From Actinomycetaceae bacterium zg-1166 (GTDB lineage: Bacteria > Actinomycetota > Actinomycetes > Actinomycetales > Actinomycetaceae), in contig CP064953.1 in NCBI GenBank assembly GCA_015679245.1, forward strand, positions 682,001-746,000: a stretch of DNA of 64,000 nt. Reading direction: 5' to 3'. Both the position numbers and the translations under genes were made by a program. Below the pieces are notes generated by a model. The model saw only the letters and a list, made by a program, of their open reading frames with translations. It was not told the origin of the DNA and made no database searches. Numbering within the stretch: the stretch's first letter is position 1; each line of letters starts with the position of its first letter. Positions 1-7,656 of the stretch are shown in pieces.

Positions 1-1
1 C

Positions 2-61
2 ATCATCCACGCTTCTGACAGCCCCGAGAATGCCGAAAAAGAGATTGGCATTTGGTTCTAG
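2..61 (+). CDS. ndk: Nucleoside diphosphate kinase, C-terminal end (partial)
   Basis: Only the last 19 codons are present, ending in TAG; the gene begins before the window. The translated tail contains HASDSPENAEKEIGIWF, which matches the conserved C-terminal block of nucleoside diphosphate kinases (HGSDSPESAxREIxLWF), including the Ser-Asp-Ser-Pro turn near the nucleotide site. The enzyme transfers the gamma phosphate between nucleoside triphosphates and diphosphates through a histidine that lies upstream of the window. The protein stops soon after the Trp-Phe, as many family members do. The downstream dhaK has its own ribosome binding site about 120 bases later. Confidence 0.82.
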   Translation: MIHASDSPENAEKEIGIWF

Positions 62-181
62 GAGCCGCCACCGTGGTAGGTCTCTAGCCGCATCGTCGCG
101 GCATCGCGTACTCCCAGCGTTGGGGGTGCGTACCTTCAACCTGGGTGAACTCCACGGACTCCACCTAGAAAGGAACACACC

Positions 182-1180
182 ATGAAGGGTCTTATTAACG
201 ATCCACAAGCGGTCTGCGAGGAATGCCTCGAAGGCTTCGCCCTCGCGAATGCAGACATCGTCGCTCTCCATAAGGATCCGAACTGGGTTGGCCGGGCAAC
301 TAAACGCTCAGGCGGAGTGGCCATCGTCTCCGGTGGCGGTTCTGGTCACGAGCCACTCCATGCAGGTTTCGTCGGTGACGGTATGCTCGACGGAGCTGTA
401 CCAGGTCCGATGTTTACCTCGCCCACTCCTGATGCCATTCTTGCGGCCATCGAAGGTTCTGATAATGGAGAGGGCGTACTCCTCATTGTGAAGAACTACA
501 CCGGGGATGTGCTTAACTTCGAGATGGCTGGAGAACTTGCTGAGGCCAGTGGTCACTCAGTCAAGACGGTTCTCGTCGCCGACGATGTCGCTGTGGAAGA
601 TTCCACGTGGACCGCTGGACGTCGCGGCGTGGCAGGCACAGTACTGGTGGAGAAGATCGCTGGTGCTGCCGCTGCCCGTGGTGACAGCCTTGACGATGTC
701 GCAAAAATTGCTCAGGAGATGGCGGTCTCAGTGCGTTCGATGGGACTGGCACTCAAAGGCTGCACTCTTCCTCATATCGGTACCCCAGGCTTTGAACTGA
801 CCGAGAACGAGGTGGAGATGGGCGTAGGTATCCACGGTGAGCCGGGACGTTCGCGTGTGGCGATGGCCAGCGCCGACGATCTCACTGACCAGATGGTAGA
901 CGCGATCCTTGCCGATATGAATTTCGAGACTGGCACGAAGGTGATCGCCTTCGTCAACGGTATGGGAGCTACTCCTTCCTACCAGCTCGACATCGTGTTT
1001 CGTCGTGTCGCCCGGCGCCTCGATGAGGCAGGCATAACGATTGCTCGCACCCTTGTAGGGAACTATGTCACGAGTTTGGATATGGAAGGTGTCTCTGTGA
1101 CCCTTGCGAAGGTCAATGAGAAGATACTGGAACTGTGGGATGCTCCTGTTCATACAGCCGTGTTGAGGAAAGGATGCTAA
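182..1180 (+). CDS. dhaK: Dihydroxyacetone kinase, DHA-binding subunit DhaK
   Basis: This is the substrate-binding subunit of the phosphoenolpyruvate-dependent dihydroxyacetone kinase, which makes dihydroxyacetone phosphate in the cytosol. The 332-residue length is normal. The GGGSGHEP motif lies near residue 55, and the sequence GIHGEPG places a histidine at residue 218, the position that binds dihydroxyacetone covalently as a hemiaminal in the E. coli enzyme. The ATG follows an AAAGGAA Shine-Dalgarno. Its stop codon overlaps the dhaL start (TAATG), so dhaK, dhaL and dhaM form one operon. It probably serves glycerol or dihydroxyacetone use; no glycerol dehydrogenase gene is visible here. Confidence 0.95.
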   Translation: MKGLINDPQAVCEECLEGFALANADIVALHKDPNWVGRATKRSGGVAIVSGGGSGHEPLHAGFVGDGMLDGAVPGPMFTSPTPDAILAAIEGSDNGEGVLLIVKNYTGDVLNFEMAGELAEASGHSVKTVLVADDVAVEDSTWTAGRRGVAGTVLVEKIAGAAAARGDSLDDVAKIAQEMAVSVRSMGLALKGCTLPHIGTPGFELTENEVEMGVGIHGEPGRSRVAMASADDLTDQMVDAILADMNFETGTKVIAFVNGMGATPSYQLDIVFRRVARRLDEAGITIARTLVGNYVTSLDMEGVSVTLAKVNEKILELWDAPVHTAVLRKGC

Positions 1181-1797
1181 TGACTCTGGGGAGTGCATGG
1201 GTGAAGGCATGGGTGGAACTCACCGCCGCAAGTGTGAGTGCCCACCGTGACGAGCTTATTGATCTCGATCGTGCAATTGGAGACGGCGACCACGGAGAGA
1301 ATCTGGATCGTGGCTTTAGTGAAGTGATGAAACAGTGGAGTGAGATAGGCGATGATCCTGCCGCTGCGCTCAAGCTCGTGGCAATGACTCTCATCTCCAA
1401 GGTCGGCGGTGCATCCGGCCCGCTTTTCGGTACGGCCTACCTTCGCATGGCTAGTGCCGTGAAGGAAGAAATTAATGGGGCTACCATCGCCGCGATGATT
1501 GAAGCAGGATCGGAGGGAGTCATCGCACGCGGAAAGGCCGAAGTGGGAGAAAAGACGATGGTCGATGCTTGGGTTCCAGCTGCAGTGAAGGCAAAGGAAG
1601 CAGCTGAGGCCGGTGCCTCGGCGCAAGAAGTTCTTGAGGCGGCAGCTGCTGCTGCTCGCACAGGGGCTGATTCCACACGCGATCTTATGGCCACCAAGGG
1701 ACGCGCATCGTATCTTGGAGAACGATCGATAGGTCATCGTGATCCTGGGGCGGTGTCTACTGCATACATTCTTGAGGCCGCAGTGAGGGCAGCGTAA
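1180..1797 (+). CDS. dhaL: Dihydroxyacetone kinase, ADP-binding subunit DhaL
   Basis: DhaL carries the ADP/ATP coenzyme that passes phosphate from DhaM to dihydroxyacetone on DhaK. The aspartates that hold the Mg-nucleotide are seen in the block LDRAIGDGDHGENLDRG (D30, D35 and D37 counted from the start chosen here), followed by the typical GGASGPLFGTAY segment. The start is taken at the ATG overlapping the dhaK stop, preceded by AGGAAAGG; an in-frame ATG six bases earlier is also possible. The resulting 205 residues fit the family (about 210). The stop overlaps the dhaM ATG by one base, so translation is probably coupled. Confidence 0.93.
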   Translation: MTLGSAWVKAWVELTAASVSAHRDELIDLDRAIGDGDHGENLDRGFSEVMKQWSEIGDDPAAALKLVAMTLISKVGGASGPLFGTAYLRMASAVKEEINGATIAAMIEAGSEGVIARGKAEVGEKTMVDAWVPAAVKAKEAAEAGASAQEVLEAAAAAARTGADSTRDLMATKGRASYLGERSIGHRDPGAVSTAYILEAAVRAA

Positions 1798-2501
1798 TGA
1801 CTGTGGGATTCGTACTCGTTTCTCATTCTCCCCACGTAGCACAGGCAGTGGCGGAGCTCGCCGCGCAAATGGCACCCGATGTGCAGATCGAAACTGTAGG
1901 CGGAGATAGCGCCGGTGGTTTTGGAACGGACGTTGCCAAGGTGCTTGAAGCCTGCGAGTACGTCGAGGAGCGCTGTGAGCGTGTGGTGCTTATGGCGGAT
2001 CTAGGCTCGGCACGTATGGGTGCTGAGATGGCGATTGAAATAGGTGGCAATGCAGATGACGGCACGCCCCGACGTGTTATGGGGCCTGGCCCTTTCCTTG
2101 AAGGCGCAGTAGCTGGCGCCGCTAAGGCTCAGACAGGTGCTGGGCTGGCTGACGTGGTGCGTCAAATCGCCTCTTCGCTGGATATATGGAAAGAACAGAT
2201 CAAAGCTGAGGATTCTAAGCCGCTCTCGGCCAGTGCGGGTGTGGGTGAAGGTTTTCAAACTCAGGTTACAGTGGTGGATGAGAATGGGCTTCACGCTCGC
2301 CCGGCAGCCGTACTTGCCCACCTTTGCGAAGCTCAAGATTCCACTGTTCTCATCAACGGTGTGGAAGGTGACTCCATGATGGAGATTCTCCTCCTGGGGG
2401 TCGCACAGGGAGACTCCGTGGTTATCTCTAGCCCCGATGCCGGTGGAGAAGAAGCGGTGCGTACTGTGGCGGCGGCGATTGCCGCTGGATTGGATCGCTA
2501 A
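1797..2501 (+). CDS. dhaM: PTS-dependent dihydroxyacetone kinase phosphotransferase DhaM (EIIA-HPr fusion)
   Basis: DhaM takes phosphate from the PTS and passes it to the ADP held by DhaL. Two domains are visible. The N-terminal 130 residues are an EIIA-mannose-like domain with the phospho-histidine in LVSHSPH (His10). After a linker, residues about 150-232 are an HPr-like domain with the active histidine in NGLHARPAA and the later GDSMMEILLLG block. The enzyme-I-like third domain found in E. coli DhaM is absent, so general enzyme I should charge the HPr part. It is the last gene of the dhaKLM operon and is followed by a terminator-like hairpin. Confidence 0.92.
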   Translation: MTVGFVLVSHSPHVAQAVAELAAQMAPDVQIETVGGDSAGGFGTDVAKVLEACEYVEERCERVVLMADLGSARMGAEMAIEIGGNADDGTPRRVMGPGPFLEGAVAGAAKAQTGAGLADVVRQIASSLDIWKEQIKAEDSKPLSASAGVGEGFQTQVTVVDENGLHARPAAVLAHLCEAQDSTVLINGVEGDSMMEILLLGVAQGDSVVISSPDAGGEEAVRTVAAAIAAGLDR

Positions 2502-2529
2502 ATCTCACTCCTTGTTGGGAAATAAGTGG

Positions 2530-2567
2530 GGCGGGTAGGCGAGAGCGAATAGACTCACCTACCCGCC
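2530..2567. terminator. Hairpin terminator after dhaKLM
   Basis: The arms GGCGGGTAGGCGAG (2530-2543) and CTCACCTACCCGCC (2554-2567) pair over 14 positions, with one G-U type mismatch, around a 10-base loop. A modest T-rich stretch follows (TTACTTTAACTTT). Position after dhaM suggests that it ends the dha transcript. Apart from this hairpin and the promoter proposed just before smc, the region between dhaM and smc shows nothing recognisable. Confidence 0.7.
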
Positions 2568-2762
2568 TTACTTTAACTTTCTCTTTTGCGCAGGCTGGGC
2601 GTGGCCACGTGATCTCTCAGGTTGCGCAAGTCGCGAATGTAGCAGAGAACGATGAATACATGAGTGGGTGATCAGGAGGATCACCGCGGGGGATACTCAA
2701 CGGTGAAGCGGGGTGAGGCAAGGCAGGCTTTACACGTGGCACAGGTGCGCGCGACGGGCAAC

Positions 2763-2799
2763 TTCACATGTCCTCTCAATCTGCCTTAATGTTAATGCG
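2763..2799 (+). promoter_or_regulatory. Candidate promoter and leaderless start of smc
   Basis: TTCACA (2763-2768) and TAATGT (2787-2792) are separated by 18 bases, and the TAATGT ends only 6 bases before the GTG start at 2799. There is no Shine-Dalgarno in front of that GTG. The geometry would place the transcription start at or next to the start codon, giving a leaderless mRNA. This is inferred from sequence only. Confidence 0.4.
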
Positions 2800-5700
2800 T
2801 GCACCTCAAATCCCTCACACTGCGCGGCTTCAAGTCATTTGCCAAGGCGACGACGATGCGTTTCGAGCCGGGGATTAATTGTGTGGTTGGCCCTAACGGT
2901 TCGGGTAAGTCAAACGTGGTGGACGCACTGGCCTGGGTGATGGGTGAGCAAGGCGTAAAGAATCTGCGTGGAGCTTCGATGGCAGATGTGATCTTCGCTG
3001 GCACCACAGCACGCCCGGCCTTGGGAAGAGCAGAAGTCGCTCTCACTATCGACAACACCGACGGTGTACTCCCTATCGACTACACCGAAGTGACAATTTC
3101 GAGGACGCTCTTTCGTTCGGGTGGTTCTGAGTACGCGATTAATGGAACAGCTTGTCGCCTCCTTGACATACAGGAACTTCTTTCCGATACCGGTATGGGT
3201 CGTGAAATGCACGTCATTATCGGTCAAGGCCGCCTTGACCAGGTTCTCACAGCCACGCCTGAGGATCGTCGTGGTTTTGTGGAAGAAGCAGCAGGAGTAC
3301 TCAAACATCGTCGCCGCAAGGAACGTACCTTGCGCAAGCTCGATGCTATGGCGGCATCATTCACGAGGGTAGAAGATCTTACGGCAGAGCTTCGTCGTCA
3401 GCTTGGCCCACTAGCCAAGCAAGCTGAAGCCGCACGACGTGCCCAAGTGGTTCAAGCTATCGAACGTGACGCAAAAGCACGGATCTTGGCTGATGACATC
3501 GCCCAACAACAAGCGCGTCTTGCTGCCGAGGATGTTGACGAGGCAGAGCTTCTTCAGACTCGTGAGAATCTTCAGCGCCGTATAAATCACGCACGTGAGG
3601 AGGTGCAGGCTCTTGAAGTAGCCGAAGCGGAAGCCAGCCCGGAGCTGGCACGGATGGCTTCTCTCTACGAGCGTCTCCTCGGCGTGGAAGAACGCTTCCG
3701 TTCCCTCGATCAACTGGCAGAAGAACGGGTGCGCTCCCTTGTCGCAATTCAAGGTGGATATCACGGGGAATCTCCCGACGAGATCCGTGAGCGCGCCGCC
3801 ACTGCACGCAAGGAAGAAGAAGATCTACAAGTGGCGGTGCATGAGGGAGCCGATGCCCTAGCAGAGGTCGTTAGCGAACGCGAGTTCTGCGAGGAAAACG
3901 AACACAAGATTGAGGTTGAACTTGCAACTGCAAACCGAGTTCTAGCCGATCGTCGTGAAGAATCAGCACGTGCCGTGGCGAAACTTGCAGGGGCACGTTC
4001 GCGTATGGAGGCTCTGGAGGCTGAAGCTGAGCGCGTAGAGATGGCGTGGATGGCAGCGGATGAGCGGGCGCGGGAATCGAGTGAACAGTGTGCACGTCTA
4101 GAAGAAGAGATCGTCGCAGACTCCTCGGGGCAGGAGAGCTTAGGAAGACAACATGAAGAGAACTCAGCCAGGCTTGCTCAAACCAGTGAAGCCCTCGATA
4201 TAGCGCGGAAGAAGGAGCAATCTGCGCGCGAAGCCTTGGCTTCGTGGACTGCCACAGCCGATGCTCTGGCTCTTTCTCTCGAACCTGAAGATGCGAGCGC
4301 ATGGGCGGAGCACGAAGGAGTGGGCACGCTTGTGGCTCAGAAAATACGTGCGACGGCAGGTTGGGAGAGTGCGCTTGAAGCTGCCCTTGAAGGTGCGGCT
4401 GGTGGCATTGCTGTACATGGGCTTGATTGTGCTGTGGATGTGGTGCGTGGGGTGCGTGAAGCTGAGGCTGGTCGCCTCCATGTGATTGTCGGCGCAGATG
4501 AAAACGAAGATTTTCCTGCGCACAGGGCGAACAAGATATGGGCTGAGCAAGCGCGACAGTCAGCACAAACAGCTCTTGAGATGCTCGGAGTGGGCAGACA
4601 TACTGACGCTACAGAGGGCAAGGGAGGCGAGGAAGCCGTTCTGGCTGAAGATGTACTTGAAGCCGACGAGGATATCCTTGATGCTCTACGTCACCTTCTT
4701 GCCGGGGTTGTTCTTGCCGCAGATACCACTCTCGCCCGTGAACTTGTGAAGGCTGGAGCGTGGCGTGCGGTGACGACGAGTGGTGACATCTTTGGAGCTT
4801 ATGCGACAAGCGGTGGCAATAAAGTGGCAAATTCACTGCTAGCGCGCCAGCGTTCGTATTCGCAAGCCCGTGAGAAGGAAGAAGCCGCAGGCAAAACGCT
4901 AGAAGTGGCTCGCAAGAGAGTCGAACGCTTGCGTGAGGAGTTTAGCCGAGCCCAGGATGCCTACGAAGATTCTGGAGCGAAGCTGGCGGCGCATGATTCG
5001 GTTCTTGCTGCATCCAGTGCGAAACTCGGAGCGTTGCGTCAGGCGCTTGCCTCCGCGAAATCTGAAGTAGAGCGTGCGCTAGAACGACGCAAGGGAATCG
5101 CCCGCGAACGTGAAAACCAACAGCGTACTACGAGCGAGCTCGAAGCTGCTGTGGAGCTTATTGGAGTTGATCCACAGGATGTGAATACACGAATTGAGGA
5201 ACTTTCTGTAGCTCTGTCGGGTGCTCATGAGGCCACCCGGCAGGCACGTATCCGAGAAACCGAGGCGCGCCTCAATCTGCGCACTAGGGAAGAGCGCCTA
5301 CGCGCCATTCTTGGACGTGCAGATTCCCTTGAACGTTCGGCACGCGCGGCAGCCGAACGTATCGAACGGGAAGCTCGTTTGGCTGCACGTCGATCCGAAG
5401 CGGGAGCCCGCGCCTCTCGTGTAGGAGAAATTGCGCGCCGTGCTCTGGCTGAGGCAGGAGCACGCCGCACTAGCCTGGATCGCGCCCGTGTTCACGCTCA
5501 GGAAGCTATGACCGAACGGTCGCGTGCGCTTCGTTCCGCGCGTACTGGTCTGGATGACTTGACTGAACAGTTGCGGCACCTTGAAGATGAGGCTCATCGT
5601 CAGGAACTCGCCCGTGCGGAAATCCGGCTGCGCCTTGAGCAACTGGAGGCTCGCGCTCGTGAGGAGCTGGGAATGGAAGCTAGTGTCCTCGTCGAAGAAT

Positions 5701-6416
5701 TTGGGCCACATATACCTGTTCCTGTCGAGGAAGGTTCGCTGCCCTTTGTGCGTGAAGAACAAGAACAGCGCCTAGCGCGTGCCAGGCGGGACTTGGCACG
5801 CTTGGGCAAGATCAATCCACTGGCACTCGAAGAGCACGCTGCCTTGGAGGAGCGGCAGAAGTATCTCGCCGGGCAGCTTGCCGATTTGAAGAAGTCACGG
5901 GAGGATTTGCTGCGTCTTGTACGTGATCTCGACACTCAACTCGATGCCGTGCTGCGTTCGGCATTGGCAGATGTGAGTGAGGCTTTTGGGAGAGTATTCT
6001 CCATGCTCTTCCCCGGAGGAGAGGGGCGACTCGTTCTCACCGATCCGGATTCCCCCCTGACCACAGGAATTGATATTGAGGCACGTCCACCAGGAAAGAA
6101 AGTGAAGCGTCTCTCCCTGCTTTCGGGCGGAGAGCGCTCGCTGACGGCGATTGCTTTCCTCGTAGCGATTTTTATGGCTCGTCCTTCACCCTTCTACGTT
6201 ATGGACGAAGTGGAGGCAGCCCTTGACGATGTCAATCTTTCACGATTGCTGACAATTTTCCGCGAGCTTCAGAACTCCTCTCAGCTCCTCGTGGTCACGC
6301 ACCAAAAACGCACGATGGAAATTGCCGATTGCCTCTACGGCGTGACTATGCGCGAGGGTGTAACTGAGGTGATCTCTCAGCGTATGAGTGAGCTGGTGCC
6401 TCTCGTGGAAGATTAG
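2799..6416 (+). CDS. smc: Chromosome segregation protein SMC
   Basis: SMC is the ATPase of the SMC-ScpAB condensin that compacts and helps segregate the chromosome. Its 1205 residues show the full family layout: Walker A GPNGSGKSN at residues 31-39, a long coiled coil, a central hinge at roughly 490-680, the returning coil, the ABC signature LSLLSGGERS near 1105 and Walker B FYVMDEVEAAL near 1132. The start is a GTG giving MHLKSLTLRGFKSF, the standard SMC N-terminus. In many actinobacteria smc sits between fpg and ftsY downstream of rnc; here it stands alone about 9.6 kb upstream of rnc, and ftsY is not next to it. Confidence 0.97.
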   Translation: MHLKSLTLRGFKSFAKATTMRFEPGINCVVGPNGSGKSNVVDALAWVMGEQGVKNLRGASMADVIFAGTTARPALGRAEVALTIDNTDGVLPIDYTEVTISRTLFRSGGSEYAINGTACRLLDIQELLSDTGMGREMHVIIGQGRLDQVLTATPEDRRGFVEEAAGVLKHRRRKERTLRKLDAMAASFTRVEDLTAELRRQLGPLAKQAEAARRAQVVQAIERDAKARILADDIAQQQARLAAEDVDEAELLQTRENLQRRINHAREEVQALEVAEAEASPELARMASLYERLLGVEERFRSLDQLAEERVRSLVAIQGGYHGESPDEIRERAATARKEEEDLQVAVHEGADALAEVVSEREFCEENEHKIEVELATANRVLADRREESARAVAKLAGARSRMEALEAEAERVEMAWMAADERARESSEQCARLEEEIVADSSGQESLGRQHEENSARLAQTSEALDIARKKEQSAREALASWTATADALALSLEPEDASAWAEHEGVGTLVAQKIRATAGWESALEAALEGAAGGIAVHGLDCAVDVVRGVREAEAGRLHVIVGADENEDFPAHRANKIWAEQARQSAQTALEMLGVGRHTDATEGKGGEEAVLAEDVLEADEDILDALRHLLAGVVLAADTTLARELVKAGAWRAVTTSGDIFGAYATSGGNKVANSLLARQRSYSQAREKEEAAGKTLEVARKRVERLREEFSRAQDAYEDSGAKLAAHDSVLAASSAKLGALRQALASAKSEVERALERRKGIARERENQQRTTSELEAAVELIGVDPQDVNTRIEELSVALSGAHEATRQARIRETEARLNLRTREERLRAILGRADSLERSARAAAERIEREARLAARRSEAGARASRVGEIARRALAEAGARRTSLDRARVHAQEAMTERSRALRSARTGLDDLTEQLRHLEDEAHRQELARAEIRLRLEQLEARAREELGMEASVLVEEFGPHIPVPVEEGSLPFVREEQEQRLARARRDLARLGKINPLALEEHAALEERQKYLAGQLADLKKSREDLLRLVRDLDTQLDAVLRSALADVSEAFGRVFSMLFPGGEGRLVLTDPDSPLTTGIDIEARPPGKKVKRLSLLSGGERSLTAIAFLVAIFMARPSPFYVMDEVEAALDDVNLSRLLTIFRELQNSSQLLVVTHQKRTMEIADCLYGVTMREGVTEVISQRMSELVPLVED

Positions 6417-6518
6417 TTCTCCAACGTCCCGTTATGTGATGTTTGCCCAGCTTCGATAGTGGCGAAGATCCTGGTGTCGTCTGCCCTCGTCAGCTCGTGA
6501 CCTTGACATAATAGTGGC

Positions 6519-7385
6519 GTGCTCATGGCAATTCTCGTGATTTTCTTCGTCCTCTTTGTCGTGGTTGCTGTCTTTGCAGCCACGTTCTCCTCGCGCTCAA
6601 GTGATGTGAGTGAGTGGGTTGCCGATACCGTGGAAGCTGTGCGTTCGAATGACCTCTCAGTTTCTGACTTTAATGTTGAGGTACGTGAGACTCCAGTGGA
6701 GGATGTTTTTGCAAAATTCCCCGCAGCTGCTGAGGATTATGTGACCTCGGAGGATGTGGAGGAAAATTGGAACCGCTGGGTGAGTATTGAACGAGAGGCT
6801 GCTGAGTATGTTAAGGCGGCCTCAGCTCCTGTGGTGGGGAAAGTTGCTGAGGTAGCTAGCCGAATGCGCCGCTCGGCTAGTGCAGCCACAGCTTCTCGTC
6901 CAGAGAGTGCGCCTCGCACAGAGAGCACACCTACTGCAGATAATGCGCCTATCGCAGATAGTGTACCTCGCGAAGAAACTCCGGCAGATGCTCTCGCAGC
7001 CCTTGATCCGGTGGGGATATCGCAGATTTCTTCCCCAAAAATTCCTTCATTCTCGCCTATTTTTCCCACTCTTGCTGAGTACGCTGCCACCGATGGCAGA
7101 ATGGATTCCGCTTTCGATGCCCACTCAACTGATGGATCTCACCGTGCCAGTGACGTTCGCACCAGCGAGACTCGTGCAAGTGACGTTCGCACAAGCGAGG
7201 AACCTGCCACAGCTCATAATCTCACGAGCGATAGTTCCGCTTTGCAGACCGAGGCGCCACCTATAGTTCCAGTTAAGGCAGATGCGAAGGATTTCTTCGC
7301 AGAGATGGAACCGGCAGTTCCGCTCACTTCCATAGTGAATTGGCCTACTCTTAGCGTGCATTCTCACGGTGAGCGTGCCGCCTAA
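6519..7385 (+). CDS. Membrane-anchored protein of unknown function with disordered tail
   Basis: The family is not recognised. Residues 3-24 form one strongly hydrophobic segment (LMAILVIFFVLFVVVAVFA), probably a signal anchor. The remaining roughly 260 residues are rich in Ser, Thr, Ala, Pro and Glu and look disordered. They carry degenerate repeats: units of the type APRTES/APIADS near residue 130, and a duplicated SDVRTSE motif near residues 211-228. The GTG start has no Shine-Dalgarno but CATAAT ends 6 bases before it, suggesting a leaderless start; an in-frame ATG two codons later is an alternative. It lies directly after smc where many relatives have ftsY, but it has no GTPase motifs. 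Confidence 0.6.
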   Translation: MLMAILVIFFVLFVVVAVFAATFSSRSSDVSEWVADTVEAVRSNDLSVSDFNVEVRETPVEDVFAKFPAAAEDYVTSEDVEENWNRWVSIEREAAEYVKAASAPVVGKVAEVASRMRRSASAATASRPESAPRTESTPTADNAPIADSVPREETPADALAALDPVGISQISSPKIPSFSPIFPTLAEYAATDGRMDSAFDAHSTDGSHRASDVRTSETRASDVRTSEEPATAHNLTSDSSALQTEAPPIVPVKADAKDFFAEMEPAVPLTSIVNWPTLSVHSHGERAA

Positions 7386-7656
7386 CCGTACTGTTTTTGT
7401 TTAGTGAGCGGTGTCAAGAGCCTAACCCCACATTTGCTGCGTCATTGACGAAAGTGAGAACTACTGCGTGACGGTTAAGAAATGGACTGCTTTGTTTGAG
7501 CTATGCCTCATGAGTCGATAAGTCCGACGCGCCTCTACAATAGAGCTCTTCGTAAGAGTGTTCTTCGCATTGGTGTGAGAGCGCTATTCTGGCCAGTGTC
7601 TAGCGATACTCGAAGAAGCATAGGGCAGCGAGTATTTAGAGAGAAGGAGATGTTGT

